Position numbers and translations under genes: made by a program. A DNA stretch of 64,000 nucleotides, from assembly GCA_002841375.1 (NCBI GenBank), contig PGZO01000002.1, forward strand, positions 124,001 through 188,000, written 5' to 3'. Of the stretch, positions 24,947 to 33,783 are shown piece after piece. The DNA comes from Firmicutes bacterium HGW-Firmicutes-7 (GTDB taxonomy: Bacteria > Bacillota > Clostridia > Lachnospirales > Vallitaleaceae). Each line of letters begins with the position of its first letter. Positions within the stretch are counted from its first letter, which is position 1. The notes beneath the pieces are model-generated. The model worked only from the letters and a program-made list of their open reading frames with translations. It searched no databases and was not told the origin of the DNA.

Positions 24947-25784
24947 AATGTATCACCTCGAATATCTGTTTGATTACTCTGTTATATTCTTTATTGTTAG
25001 TAATTTCGTATAATCTTCCTTCAATGTCCTGCTTCCCGATCTCTTCTAAATATGGAACAAAAATACTGCTACCTCTTATAATATCGTTTACCGAGTGACT
25101 GTCCTGAAAAGGCTTCACCGGTGAAATAACCCTTAAATGATTTTCAGTATTAAATTTCGGATCAATTAATAAAGGTAAGAAAGATTTAAGATAGGATAGT
25201 CCTTTAAAATCTGCTGTAGATAATCTAATAACCTTATCGGCCATTTCAAGGGCAGTAATTGTTAAGATACTTTCTGTGGTTATGCTTGTACAATCAATAA
25301 TTACATAATCAACTAAATGCTTCGTTAGTAGCAGAAAGTCTAAAACCGTTTCTTTTGAATATTCCGAATAAGTAAGAGGGTTTTCACCTTTCTGATGTCC
25401 TAAAACAGCTATGTAATCACTATGCTTTAACGTTATGGCATTGTTCAAAATAAGACTTTGATCAATAGTAGGACTACTTAGTATTTTACCAAGTGATTTT
25501 TCATTATCGTTACCCGTTAATGATGGAAAAGTAATTGGCAATACTGGACAAAAAACATCATCATGAATAAGCATTACATTCTTTTTTTCTTTTGCCAAAT
25601 ACTTTGCTAATTGTATAGAAAGGATAGTCTTTCCACTTGATGGGCTCCCCCACACTGCAATAATTTGTATATCCTTGTTAAACTCATTCCCTTTTGTAAT
25701 TTTCTTATCTTTATCACTGGTGCCCCTTGGCTTTATTAATTTTTTATTTTGCCTAACTTTAATTGTCTTGGGTGACTTCTTCAT
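24936..25784 (-). CDS. TadZ-like MinD-family ATPase
   Basis: The 282-residue protein begins with a basic region, then a MinD/ParA-type P-loop AVWGSPSSGKTILS at about 45-58 and VDYVIIDCTSITTES as the Walker B-like strand. It occupies the tadZ place between cpaB and tadA and should localise the pilus machine. I use the ATG at 25784; a TTG three codons earlier lies closer to AAGGAGG. It overlaps the CpaB-like gene. Confidence 0.7.
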   Translation of the reverse strand: MKKSPKTIKVRQNKKLIKPRGTSDKDKKITKGNEFNKDIQIIAVWGSPSSGKTILSIQLAKYLAKEKKNVMLIHDDVFCPVLPITFPSLTGNDNEKSLGKILSSPTIDQSLILNNAITLKHSDYIAVLGHQKGENPLTYSEYSKETVLDFLLLTKHLVDYVIIDCTSITTESILTITALEMADKVIRLSTADFKGLSYLKSFLPLLIDPKFNTENHLRVISPVKPFQDSHSVNDIIRGSSIFVPYLEEIGKQDIEGRLYEITNNKEYNRVIKQIFEVIHYEQ

Positions 25785-26523
25785 AAACCTCAACCACCTC
25801 CTTATTAGATTCTTTAGAACTCAAATTGAATTCTACTTGCTGTTCAAGAAAAACCTTTGCTACCTCATTCGTACCTCTGTAAGCCAGGGCAATATGTATA
25901 CTTCCATTTTGTTCATGCTCAACAAGTTTTTCTGCTTGAAGATCTCCAACAGCTAAGGTAATTGTAGACATTAAATCTTCACTCTTTTCATCTACATCCA
26001 TACCTTCTTTAGATGAAGTTGCTAAAACCCTTACATATTGCAGCTCCGGCACTATTTTAGGTTGTTTTTCATTGTCACTCGTAGAAATAATTGTTACAAT
26101 ATCGCCCTCTTTTAATTTACCCGACAAGCCTGCTGCTAATGACTTAACAGTAATCGATATAGAAAGTGAATCTGTGGTTTCAGAAAGATTGTACAAATAA
26201 CTATTATGCTTTGATTCTAAATCGGTAATTTTATCTTCTAGAAAAAAATCATCTTTATAAATGGTAGTTGTTGCATATTTACCTATAACATTATCTGTAG
26301 ATTTGATTACACCAGAAGGCAAGTTATATTCGCCAACCTTTACCTGTTTAACCTTATCAGAAGTTATTTCATCACCTTCCTTAATTTCTACCGTTGCCCT
26401 AACAATAGTCACCTGAGATTTTATTGCTCTGTTTACAATTGGTGCTGCGCCAAAGCTTAATAAAATTGCTAAGAAAATGCATGTTACTCCAAGAACAGTT
26501 CTGTTTTTAAAAATCTTTCTCAT
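25759..26523 (-). CDS. cpaB: CpaB/RcpC-like SAF-domain protein
   Basis: The 254-residue protein has an N-terminal membrane helix (about 9-30) and an SAF domain (ATVEIKEGDEITSDKVKQVK, about 43-62), then a beta-rich region including LSGKLKEGDIVTIIST. CpaB/RcpC proteins act in the envelope part of Tad pilus systems. In a Gram-positive cell it would sit outside the membrane. It starts at ATG 26523 behind GGAGG and overlaps the TadZ-like gene. Confidence 0.78.
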   Translation of the reverse strand: MRKIFKNRTVLGVTCIFLAILLSFGAAPIVNRAIKSQVTIVRATVEIKEGDEITSDKVKQVKVGEYNLPSGVIKSTDNVIGKYATTTIYKDDFFLEDKITDLESKHNSYLYNLSETTDSLSISITVKSLAAGLSGKLKEGDIVTIISTSDNEKQPKIVPELQYVRVLATSSKEGMDVDEKSEDLMSTITLAVGDLQAEKLVEHEQNGSIHIALAYRGTNEVAKVFLEQQVEFNLSSKESNKEVVEVYEEVTQDN

Positions 26524-26540
26524 AAATTTATAAATCCTCC

Positions 26541-26921
26541 TTATAAAAATAATATTATTGTACTTCCAATTGCAAAATATGGCCCAAGAGCCACCTTTTT
26601 GTTTTTACCTTTATCCATAACAAATGTTTTTAAAATCACTAAAGTAAGTGCTAGTATAACAACAACTAATCCATGCTCTAATCCAAGAAAAAACCCCATA
26701 GCTCCAACTAGCTTAATATCACCACCACCAATACCATTGAAGTTAATAAAAATCGTTATAATAAAAGGCAATGGCAATAAAAAAAGCCCTAAAAGGCTGT
26801 CGATTAAACTAAACTCTGGAATTAATGCTGCAATAATAATTAACACATGTACGAAATTAGGTATTGTCTTTGTTTTATAGTCATAATAACCCGTGCTAGT
26901 TAAAATTACGATGAACAACAA
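26541..26921 (-). CDS. tadV: TadV/CpaA-like prepilin peptidase
   Basis: The 127-residue polytopic protein has both catalytic Asp motifs of A24 peptidases in the short form: YYDYKTKTIPN near the N-terminus and GIGGGDIKLVGA in the middle. It would cleave the DUF4320-like and TadE-like pilins. The frame opens at TTG 26921, which has no ribosome site. An in-frame ATT at 26936 lies seven bases after AAGGAGG and adds five residues, so an ATT start is likely. Confidence 0.8.
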   Translation of the reverse strand: MLFIVILTSTGYYDYKTKTIPNFVHVLIIIAALIPEFSLIDSLLGLFLLPLPFIITIFINFNGIGGGDIKLVGAMGFFLGLEHGLVVVILALTLVILKTFVMDKGKNKKVALGPYFAIGSTIILFL

Positions 26922-26971
26922 ATATTTTACATAAATACTAACCCCTCCTTGGTATTTTAATAATAATGTGG

Positions 26972-27289
26972 TTATTTGAATTCATCTAGATATTCATACG
27001 GATAATACTTTTGCGATTTTGAAAATCGAATCATGTTTTCGAGTTGATCCACAACGCTTAAATTAGTTGTGTCCTTTGTTAACATCATGATAGCTCCAGA
27101 TATTGAAACCAATAAAAACACTATATTAAAAGGTATGTTTCTATTAATAAAATATATAATAATATTTGTAATTCCTAGAACCACATTTATAACTAATGCC
27201 TTAACGAGTTCCTCCTTTCCAAAGCCCGTCCATAATTCGTATCTATCTTTTAAGCCTATTGGTATATAAAGTTCATTTTTATCTTCCAC
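26972..27289 (-). CDS. PrgI/VirB3-like membrane protein
   Basis: The 105-residue protein has the PrgI layout: a short hydrophilic start (YIPIGLKDRYELWTGF), two adjacent membrane helices (about 28-70) and a C-terminal segment with LENMIRFSKSQKYYPYEY. PrgI/VirB3-like proteins pair with VirB4 at the inner membrane. It starts with GTG at 27289 behind AAGGAGG. In related ICEs virB4 follows at once; here the Tad genes intervene. Confidence 0.6.
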   Translation of the reverse strand: MEDKNELYIPIGLKDRYELWTGFGKEELVKALVINVVLGITNIIIYFINRNIPFNIVFLLVSISGAIMMLTKDTTNLSVVDQLENMIRFSKSQKYYPYEYLDEFK

Positions 27290-27301
27290 CTTGTAACCTC
27301 C

Positions 27302-27511
27302 TTATCCATAATAGTAAACAGCAAGCTCTTTTAATTGCCATACGAGTTCTGCTAAAACATAAAAAACAAGAGTGTTTATAAATCTCTTTTTATATAGAGC
27401 AACATCCTCATCATTTTGTAGCATTTTAAAAAAGCAATAAGCGCCCCTGGTTGCAGCTCCTGCCCTAATCAAAATAATAATAGCTTCTGATATACTTTTA
27501 ACTGTAATCAT
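27302..27511 (-). CDS. Small membrane protein of the transfer region
   Basis: The 69-residue protein has an N-terminal amphipathic or membrane segment and a second helix at about 44-65 (TLVFYVLAELVWQLKELAV). It lies between the TrbL-like and PrgI-like genes with short spacing, so it probably belongs to the mating channel. I do not recognise the family. The ATG at 27511 follows GGGAGATATTATA. Confidence 0.55.
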   Translation of the reverse strand: MITVKSISEAIIILIRAGAATRGAYCFFKMLQNDEDVALYKKRFINTLVFYVLAELVWQLKELAVYYYG

Positions 27512-27524
27512 TATAATATCTCCC

Positions 27525-28346
27525 TTATTTCTTCCTAATCATTTGGACCAATCTAGCAGTAGAGTATGCAGTATTCATTACGCTTCCACCTCCACCACCT
27601 GTTATCAAGAATCGTTCTAGTAACCTAGGGGTTTTGGCTGCTAATAAAGCTGCTGCTATTCCAAAGAAAATATGCCTTCCAAGGATTAATACTAATGAAA
27701 TCTTAGCTAGTATAACTTGAACCATAACAGTAAGCGCTGCTTGTAGTAATACTTGAACATACCCTTTAAAAACGCCTTGCTCTGCATCCATTAAACCAGA
27801 ACAGGCCACCGGAAAACCCACTCTTAAAATAAGAATTTCTAATCCTTTCATAATAAATTGAATGTATAGAAACGCATATATTAAGAAAAAGACTAACATT
27901 GCAATAGCAAAGAATATATCTCCTGTTGCTATGTTCGTAACAATAGATTGCAAGTCATTTGACTGTGTCAACTTGGTAACATTTAATACTTGATTCGTTA
28001 AATCATTTATAATATCAATAAGCCAGCCATACAGTATTGGAATACTTAATGCAACTGCCATTGCCTTAAAAAAACCAGTCACTAAAAGGACTGGTTCTGC
28101 ATCAGGATCACCATCTGTCCAAAGAACATATGTGTCAAATCCTTTTTTTAAAAACTTTAATACAATTAGGGATAATCCAAAATCTAAGAATATTTTACTT
28201 ATGGAACTTAAATTTATTCCAAGACTTGTCAGATAATTTTCTACATAAAAAGCCATTGGCATTATATCTATTAAAAGATCGCCCCCGACTTCATCAATCA
28301 GTCCCTGTAAAAAATCCCTTATAAAATAACTAATTAATTGAGCCAT
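27525..28346 (-). CDS. TrbL/VirB6-like conjugal transfer protein
   Basis: The 273-residue polytopic protein has about six membrane helices, an N-terminal hydrophilic part with FLKKGFDTYVLWTDGDPDAE and the end TGGGGGSVMNTAYSTARLVQ. This matches the VirB6/TrbL-like family of clostridial ICEs (CD1112 type), which forms part of the transmembrane channel. The ATG at 28346 follows AAGGAGG. It is preceded by the two small pilin-like genes. Confidence 0.82.
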   Translation of the reverse strand: MAQLISYFIRDFLQGLIDEVGGDLLIDIMPMAFYVENYLTSLGINLSSISKIFLDFGLSLIVLKFLKKGFDTYVLWTDGDPDAEPVLLVTGFFKAMAVALSIPILYGWLIDIINDLTNQVLNVTKLTQSNDLQSIVTNIATGDIFFAIAMLVFFLIYAFLYIQFIMKGLEILILRVGFPVACSGLMDAEQGVFKGYVQVLLQAALTVMVQVILAKISLVLILGRHIFFGIAAALLAAKTPRLLERFLITGGGGGSVMNTAYSTARLVQMIRKK

Positions 28347-28370
28347 ATTCTTTCCTCCTTGAATAGAGAG

Positions 28371-28411
28371 AAAATATAGAGGGGGATTTTTTTAATGAAT
28401 AAACCCCCTTC
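28371..28411 (-). terminator. GC-rich hairpin after the DUF6133-like gene
   Basis: GGGGG (minus strand, 28404-28408) pairs with CCCCC (28381-28385) over an AT-rich loop with weak T content after it. It could be a weak terminator or RNA stabiliser between two transfer genes. Confidence 0.35.
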
Positions 28412-28417
28412 ATGCTA

Positions 28418-28645
28418 TTATCCTGCATAATTAAACATGTCAGTAACCCTTTCATTAAGTGTTGGTAATATAATTGTATTGAATAGAAAATACAAACCTG
28501 CAAGCATCAAAGCACCAATAACAACCGCAATCAAAATCTTGAGTGCTTCTTCAACAAACCCATTCTCTTCACTTAACTTACTTTTAATAACACCATATAC
28601 TTTGTTTGTTTTTTGGATAAAAATATTTGTTAAATTCTTAATCAT
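28418..28645 (-). CDS. DUF6133-like small pilin-type membrane protein
   Basis: The 75-residue protein has a basic N-terminus, an acidic turn and one long helix (ALKILIAVVIGALMLAGLYF), ending LNERVTDMFNYAG. This tail and layout are typical of a small family (DUF6133-like) that accompanies TrbL-like genes in clostridial ICEs. It is probably a channel or pilus subunit. The ATG follows GGAGGATTTATC. It directly follows the intron-split gene. Confidence 0.68.
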   Translation of the reverse strand: MIKNLTNIFIQKTNKVYGVIKSKLSEENGFVEEALKILIAVVIGALMLAGLYFLFNTIILPTLNERVTDMFNYAG

Positions 28646-28665
28646 GATAAATCCTCCATTTAAAA

Positions 28666-28763
28666 TTATTTATAGTAGCCTACAACAACGTTAATAATTA
28701 CCCCTGACACAATAGCTCCAACTGTTGAAACAACAGTAACGGTAATACGATTGGTCCATTTTT
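28666..28763 (-). CDS. Pilin-like transfer protein, 3' exon (after group II intron)
   Basis: This 98-base segment encodes KWTNRITVTVVSTVGAIVSG and ends GYYK. Joined to the 229-base exon at 31499-31727 it makes 327 bases, an uninterrupted 108-codon protein. The join restores frame with the split codon A|AA and creates a second membrane helix, so the ends of the intron can be placed exactly. Without splicing the protein would stop after about 81 residues with a wrong tail. Confidence 0.75.
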
Positions 28764-31498
28764 ATGTCGATAGGTAATCCTTTGATGTCATCGCCAGATT
28801 TTCCCCCGACCCACACCGTGCATGAGACTTTCACCTCACACGGCGTTCCATCGTATTTGTGTTTGTAAATAACTTGTAAATCAACGAAAATTTATTTTGT
28901 GATTAATTCGTTTTGAGCAAGAATTCTTAGCCTGTTTACTATTTTCAATTGCTTATCATCCAGCTTTAAAAGCTCTATGTATTTCTGAATGGTGTTATCT
29001 TCAACCGCATGAACAAGTCTATGTACTTTATCAGTAAGAAAAATTAGATTCTTATAGATATCATAACCTCCAAATTCTTTTGGTATCTTATGATGACAAT
29101 GCATTTGACCAATTGAAAGAGATTGTATGGTGATTGCACATCTGCCTTGCTGTGCAGCAAATAAGGATAATCGGTTATCATTGTATTCTATGGATTGATC
29201 CTTAACAGGATTTCTCATCAAATACAACATCAGATTCATATCTACTTTTTCTAGATTCTTGTGAATTGTGGCTCTGCCTTCATGTGTATATTTATTAATC
29301 GATAAAGGCTTAAACATTGGATTTTTATGTTGAACAAATCCGATTGGAGCCATTGCAGTATTATGTATATATCTAATCTGCTTACTTTTCCCATAATGCT
29401 CTTTAATGCAAGGCAATAAATGCTTTCCTTCCCTTTTTAATTTGCTTTTGAATCTTGCTCCAAGGCTCTTTTTGACTGAGAAAGCAATATCAGAAAAATC
29501 ATTACAAACATGTGTAGCAAATCTGTAGTAGAAGTGAATACCTAATATATAGGCATTGTAATTTAAAACTGCTTCATAACCCTTTTCCATGTTCATAGGA
29601 TTTTGAATCTTCTTGATGTGTTCTCTCGTCTTTTTCTTGATGGCTTTTTCGGCTTTATCTGAAATATGTGATTCAACGGTATATTTAACTTGACCTTTTT
29701 TGTCTTTACCGTTTTTATGTAGCTTCAATTTAAATCCAAGGAATTCAGAGTATTCTTTCTTAAGGCTAATGACTTTGGATTTTTCAGGGCATATATCCAA
29801 TCCTAATCGTTCTTTTAACCATAGTTTTGTAGCAATAAAAATTCTTTGAGCATCTTCATGACTCCTACAAAACAATTTAAAATCATCAGCATATCTCACA
29901 ATAAAACATTCCTTAAGGTTTGCTCTCCTTATCGCTCTGTATTTATCCCCTTTATCTATCTTTTTATTGTCTTTTCTAATTTTCAGGTAGTTATAATCCG
30001 TTGGGAATTCTTCCCACTGGCTTGTAATCCACCAATCTAATTCATTCAGGACAACATTTGAAAGTAATGGTGATATGATACCACCTTGAGGTGTTCCTTT
30101 TTCTGGAAATCCAATGCCAGCTATTTCAGCTTTCAACATAACCGATAGAATACTAATCAGCTTTTTATCCCTAATTCCTAAATACCACAATTGTTTTAGT
30201 AATTTTCCATGGCTGACATTATCAAAAAATCCTTTTATATCTATGTCAACGACATAATGGAGCTTACTGACTTGCATGTACTTATAGCATTGAGCAAGGG
30301 CATTTTCAGCACTTCTATTGGGTCTAAAACCATTACTTCTTTCGTGAAATTTTGCTTCACATATTGGCTCTAATACTTGAATAATACATTGTTGAATTAG
30401 CCGATCCATAATTGTTGGAATACCTAAAGGTCTCGTTTTACCTGAATCTCCTTTTGGAATTTCTACTCTCTTGACCATTTGTGGTTGATACCACTGAAAC
30501 TTTTTTCTCACACATTCAACTAATCTTTCATCTTGCCATTTTGCCAAATCAAAAATATTTTTCTTGTCAACGCCTGCTGTTTTACTACCACTGTTCTTTT
30601 TGAGATTGCGATAAGCTAACTTGATATTTTCTTCCTGAGATATAATTTCTATCAGATTTTTAAACACCTTATTCGCTTTACTTTTCGCATATAAATCATC
30701 TTGAACATTCTGAAAATCATAGTATTCGGCGTTTCGAAGTTTTTGTTTCTTCTGTACCTTTTTCGTTGTCAAAGTCGGCTATCTCCTTAGAGGATTTTGC
30801 CTTTCTTAGTCATACTCGAACCTTTGAATTATTTACAATTATTGCTTTAACACAAACACAACTTGAGCCTATCCCTCCACGGCTTGTTATCACCGTTTCA
30901 AAGGTACTGTGGCTCTACTTTCAGATAGACTAAAGTGAGTTATATGATATTCACTTTCCTCACTACTGCTTCAACGCGTGCAATCGCTCCACATTCTATC
31001 CTTACCACGTTCCGATATTTCTATCTGTTCATATATCCTTAGGTGAATCCTATAAGCCTGTATGCTTGATAGTGCCTTTAACACTATAGGGTATTTCATA
31101 ATCACAAAAGTTTTACTTTACCTCACATACCCCACACTTTGGTGGTAATAGCATTTCTACTATTCAATGGTCTAGACCCGTACATTCAGATTTTCGTCAG
31201 TAGCTTTTTACACTACATTCTCACCATAGATATTTTATAGACTCCCGATATATCAATTGCATAGCCTACCTCTAGACCACTTTCCTCAGCAAATAAATCT
31301 GTTAGGGCAACCTTCTATCGACTTCATCGAGCTTCAAACACTTTAACTTTTGCATGTTAAAATGCCTGTCGAAGTATTAGAGTAGACGTTTCAGGGCGTT
31401 ACTCCTTCATTCCATCTATTGAAATATCAGTTCTCCAAGAACCGATTTAAATTAAATCGACCTCGTGCCTAACCTTTTCAGTTAGGAACATGTCGCAC
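28764..31498 (-). mobile_element. Group II intron with HNH-type reverse transcriptase
   Basis: The element is 2735 bases. Its 5' end reads GTGCGACATG and its 3' end CTATCGACAT. A domain V hairpin is visible at about 28809-28850, with stem CGCCGTG/CACGGTG, a GTGAAAGT cap and a CGC catalytic triad. The large reverse-transcriptase frame lies in domain IV. The 5' exon ends ATCACA; the complementary TGTGAT occurs inside the intron at 31101-31106 and is a candidate EBS1. It sits in the small pilin-like gene just after virD4. The 5' 725 bases (30773-31498) are the structured ribozyme domains without another gene. Confidence 0.88.
28892..30772 (-). CDS. ltrA: Group II intron reverse transcriptase/maturase with HNH domain
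   Basis: The 626-residue protein has an RT domain with the catalytic FIVRYADDFKLF at about 290-301, conserved GIPTIMDRLIQQ and GTPQGGIISPLLSN, a maturase (X) region and a C-terminal HNH endonuclease (CHHKIPKEFGGYDIYKNLIF, about 565-584). It helps the intron RNA splice and retargets it to intron-less copies. All key motifs are intact, so the intron can be mobile. The C-terminal HNH suggests retrohoming by second-strand cleavage. Confidence 0.95.
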   Translation of the reverse strand: MTTKKVQKKQKLRNAEYYDFQNVQDDLYAKSKANKVFKNLIEIISQEENIKLAYRNLKKNSGSKTAGVDKKNIFDLAKWQDERLVECVRKKFQWYQPQMVKRVEIPKGDSGKTRPLGIPTIMDRLIQQCIIQVLEPICEAKFHERSNGFRPNRSAENALAQCYKYMQVSKLHYVVDIDIKGFFDNVSHGKLLKQLWYLGIRDKKLISILSVMLKAEIAGIGFPEKGTPQGGIISPLLSNVVLNELDWWITSQWEEFPTDYNYLKIRKDNKKIDKGDKYRAIRRANLKECFIVRYADDFKLFCRSHEDAQRIFIATKLWLKERLGLDICPEKSKVISLKKEYSEFLGFKLKLHKNGKDKKGQVKYTVESHISDKAEKAIKKKTREHIKKIQNPMNMEKGYEAVLNYNAYILGIHFYYRFATHVCNDFSDIAFSVKKSLGARFKSKLKREGKHLLPCIKEHYGKSKQIRYIHNTAMAPIGFVQHKNPMFKPLSINKYTHEGRATIHKNLEKVDMNLMLYLMRNPVKDQSIEYNDNRLSLFAAQQGRCAITIQSLSIGQMHCHHKIPKEFGGYDIYKNLIFLTDKVHRLVHAVEDNTIQKYIELLKLDDKQLKIVNRLRILAQNELITK

Positions 31499-31727
31499 TG
31501 TGATCCATTTCATCTGCAGCTCCACGCCTAATAAAACAATAAATTGTTGTTGCTATGCCTGCTGGTATAGCCAAAACTATTAGCGCAGTTCCAACATCTT
31601 GTAATAAACTTTGTGTTCCTGTTACAATCTTACTTGTACTCACTGCATAAGCTGTATTACTTAATGATAAAACTGTAACCATAAATGCAGCAAATCTATG
31701 AAATACTTTTACTAAACTTTTATGCAT
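31499..31727 (-). CDS. Pilin-like transfer protein, 5' exon
   Basis: The exon begins MHKSLVKVFHRFAAF, has a signal-like hydrophobic stretch, then a second helix ALIVLAIPAGIATTIYCFIR and AADEMDH, where the intron interrupts. With the 3' exon it gives a 108-residue protein of the small two-helix type encoded after virD4 in clostridial ICEs (VirB2/Maff2-like position). It is likely a channel or pilus subunit. ATG at 31727 follows AAAGGAGCT. Confidence 0.7.
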
Positions 31728-31751
31728 AATTTAGCTCCTTTCTCATTTGAA

Positions 31752-33308
31752 TTATTCTTGAAAATGCTCCCATACACCCCATAGATTTAAACCACCATTA
31801 TTATTCATTGACCTTACCTTTCTACTGTTTTCTCTCTGTTCTCTAAGCATCGTATTATGATCTTTATCTCCAAGTCCTAGCATTTTGTTAAAGATCATTT
31901 TTGAGATGTCTGGACAGTACATAATGCATGGATTTGATCTGGAAATAATAATCGAATAGGGTCTATTAATTAATCTAACCTCCGCTTCTGTAAGTAGCGC
32001 ACGAGAGGTTAGGTTAATGCTTTGTGAGGTTGATGGTGTTGAATATTTTGCATTATTGGCACTAAGAGAATAGGTGCTCACAGTATAATTACCTAACTTT
32101 TTACTTATTTCTTCTAAGGTTTCCATATCATCTGCTTGCAAATAGACCCATGTTTCACAATTACCTCGAATGATTCTAGCTACCTCCTTTCCATACTTTT
32201 CTTCTAATTGGGCAAACGATTGTAAGAACAAATTAAATCTAATTCCTCGTCCACCACCAACCGTTAATTTATTTGAAAAGTCCGGAATAGATGTAAAATT
32301 TCCAAACTCTTCAAGAAGGAAATTTATTCTTTTGCATAATCGACCTCCTCTTGCATCCGCAACAAAAACAAGCTGTTCATATATCTGTGATACAAGAAGG
32401 CTTGCCAAGCCATAATACGTTGACTTTTCATCAGGAAGTATTATGAACAGCGCAGTATTCTTACTTACTAAATCTCTAAGGTTAAAATCACTTGTTTCTG
32501 TCATAGAACTAATTAAGGGATTGGTAAACAATCTAAGCGTGGTTAACGCTGCAGTAAAAAAGCTCCCTCTTGTTTTAGCTGGAGCGATTTCTGATATTGC
32601 AACAAGTCCTTTAGATGGATGTCCATGATCTAAAGTCTTCATATACTCAATGATTGGCATTGTATTGCCAATAGTTTTACACATATTTGAAATAAAAAAA
32701 TAGACATTGGTCAAGTTTTGATACTGTCTATTAAAGCCTTTTCTGTTATCATAAACCACGCTCATTATTGCTGCTGCTATAATAGATGCTTCTCCATCAT
32801 GCCATATCCTTTCACCCTTTGCTTCTCCAACAAGTGCAGCTGTAAGATCCCACGTTGCATCAATAGCCTGTGAAATATTGTTTTGATCAACAGCATCAAT
32901 GATCGGTTGCAAAAAATTATATTGGTTAGACTTTAAAGGACTTCTAAAATCTACAACCAGTACTTCGTACCCAAGCCTTTGTAAAAAAGGATAGGTGTAT
33001 TGATATAACTCACCTTTTGGATCCGATAAAATTATAGATTCATGAGCTAGCGCCAGGGCACATATGGATTGCAGTACAATTGTCCTTGTTTTTCCTGATC
33101 TTGTAGCTCCAACAGTTATTGAATGCGTATCCTCATCAATAATATATAATTTTTCAACTGATGAAGACTGCTTTGTTCCAATAACCACTCCTCCTTTTTT
33201 CAAATAAGGTGTATTGAAAAATTGATTTTTATCTTCATTTCCTATTTCTAAGTGCTTCTCCCTTCTATTATTTAATGGTATTACCTGGTTATCTTCATCA
33301 ATCCTCAA
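31752..33308 (-). CDS. virD4: VirD4-like coupling protein, ATPase part
   Basis: The 518-residue protein is the cytoplasmic ATPase of the coupling protein: Walker A VGATRSGKTRT at about 67-77, Walker B-like INFLLEEFGNF at about 308, and the downstream QSFAQLEEKYG and NCETWVYLQAD segments. It brings relaxosome and substrates to the type IV channel. It lacks membrane helices, which are carried by the upstream gene. The start is TTG at 33308, nine bases after AAGGAGG lying inside the upstream gene, so translation is coupled. Family proteins (CD1115 type) normally hold both parts in one chain. Confidence 0.88.
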   Translation of the reverse strand: MRIDEDNQVIPLNNRREKHLEIGNEDKNQFFNTPYLKKGGVVIGTKQSSSVEKLYIIDEDTHSITVGATRSGKTRTIVLQSICALALAHESIILSDPKGELYQYTYPFLQRLGYEVLVVDFRSPLKSNQYNFLQPIIDAVDQNNISQAIDATWDLTAALVGEAKGERIWHDGEASIIAAAIMSVVYDNRKGFNRQYQNLTNVYFFISNMCKTIGNTMPIIEYMKTLDHGHPSKGLVAISEIAPAKTRGSFFTAALTTLRLFTNPLISSMTETSDFNLRDLVSKNTALFIILPDEKSTYYGLASLLVSQIYEQLVFVADARGGRLCKRINFLLEEFGNFTSIPDFSNKLTVGGGRGIRFNLFLQSFAQLEEKYGKEVARIIRGNCETWVYLQADDMETLEEISKKLGNYTVSTYSLSANNAKYSTPSTSQSINLTSRALLTEAEVRLINRPYSIIISRSNPCIMYCPDISKMIFNKMLGLGDKDHNTMLREQRENSRKVRSMNNNGGLNLWGVWEHFQE

Positions 33309-33783
33309 TAATACCTACCTCCTTAAGTCTCTTTTTTTCTTCTATTTGAATATCATTTAACCCTGAGCCTATCAAGTATTTAATAAATGGGTCGTTCTCC
33401 TTTAATTTAACAAAACTGAAGAGCTTGTTTTTTTCATCCTCCTTCATCCACTTTGCAGAACCGAATTGTTTTTGACCTGCCGGTACAGGTGTACTTATAT
33501 CAGGTGTAATTTGTACTAAATCACTTTGATAAGGTTTATCATTAGTAAAAAAGAAAAGTGCACTTATTAAAAGGACTAACGCTTCAAAACTTAAAAATAA
33601 CTTCAGGTGGCTAGAGCTTAATTTAAGACTATCCAATATGTACTCAAGCTTATACAACTTAATACCCTCAAAAGTTTTTGATAATATTAGATGCATATAG
33701 GTAGAAAAATAAATCACTAACACAGTGCCTACAACAAAGATTAAACTTGATAATATACTCCTTGCTTTTAAGTTCTTATTCAA
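33298..33783 (-). CDS. VirD4-like coupling protein, membrane part
   Basis: The 161-residue protein has two membrane helices (about 10-32 and 62-80), then YQSDLVQITPDISTPVPAGQ and FGSAKWMKEDEKNK. That sequence is normally the N-terminal part of a single VirD4 protein. Here it ends at 33298 and overlaps the ATPase gene by 11 bases. Either the coupling protein works as two chains, or an old frameshift was rescued by a new ribosome site. A recent error is unlikely because the second gene has a well-placed Shine-Dalgarno box. Confidence 0.75.
   Translation of the reverse strand: MNKNLKARSILSSLIFVVGTVLVIYFSTYMHLILSKTFEGIKLYKLEYILDSLKLSSSHLKLFLSFEALVLLISALFFFTNDKPYQSDLVQITPDISTPVPAGQKQFGSAKWMKEDEKNKLFSFVKLKENDPFIKYLIGSGLNDIQIEEKKRLKEVGIIED

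Noticed and set aside
33298-33308. Possible sequencing frameshift in virD4
   Set aside because: A well-spaced ribosome box and TTG start serve the second gene, which favours a genuine split.
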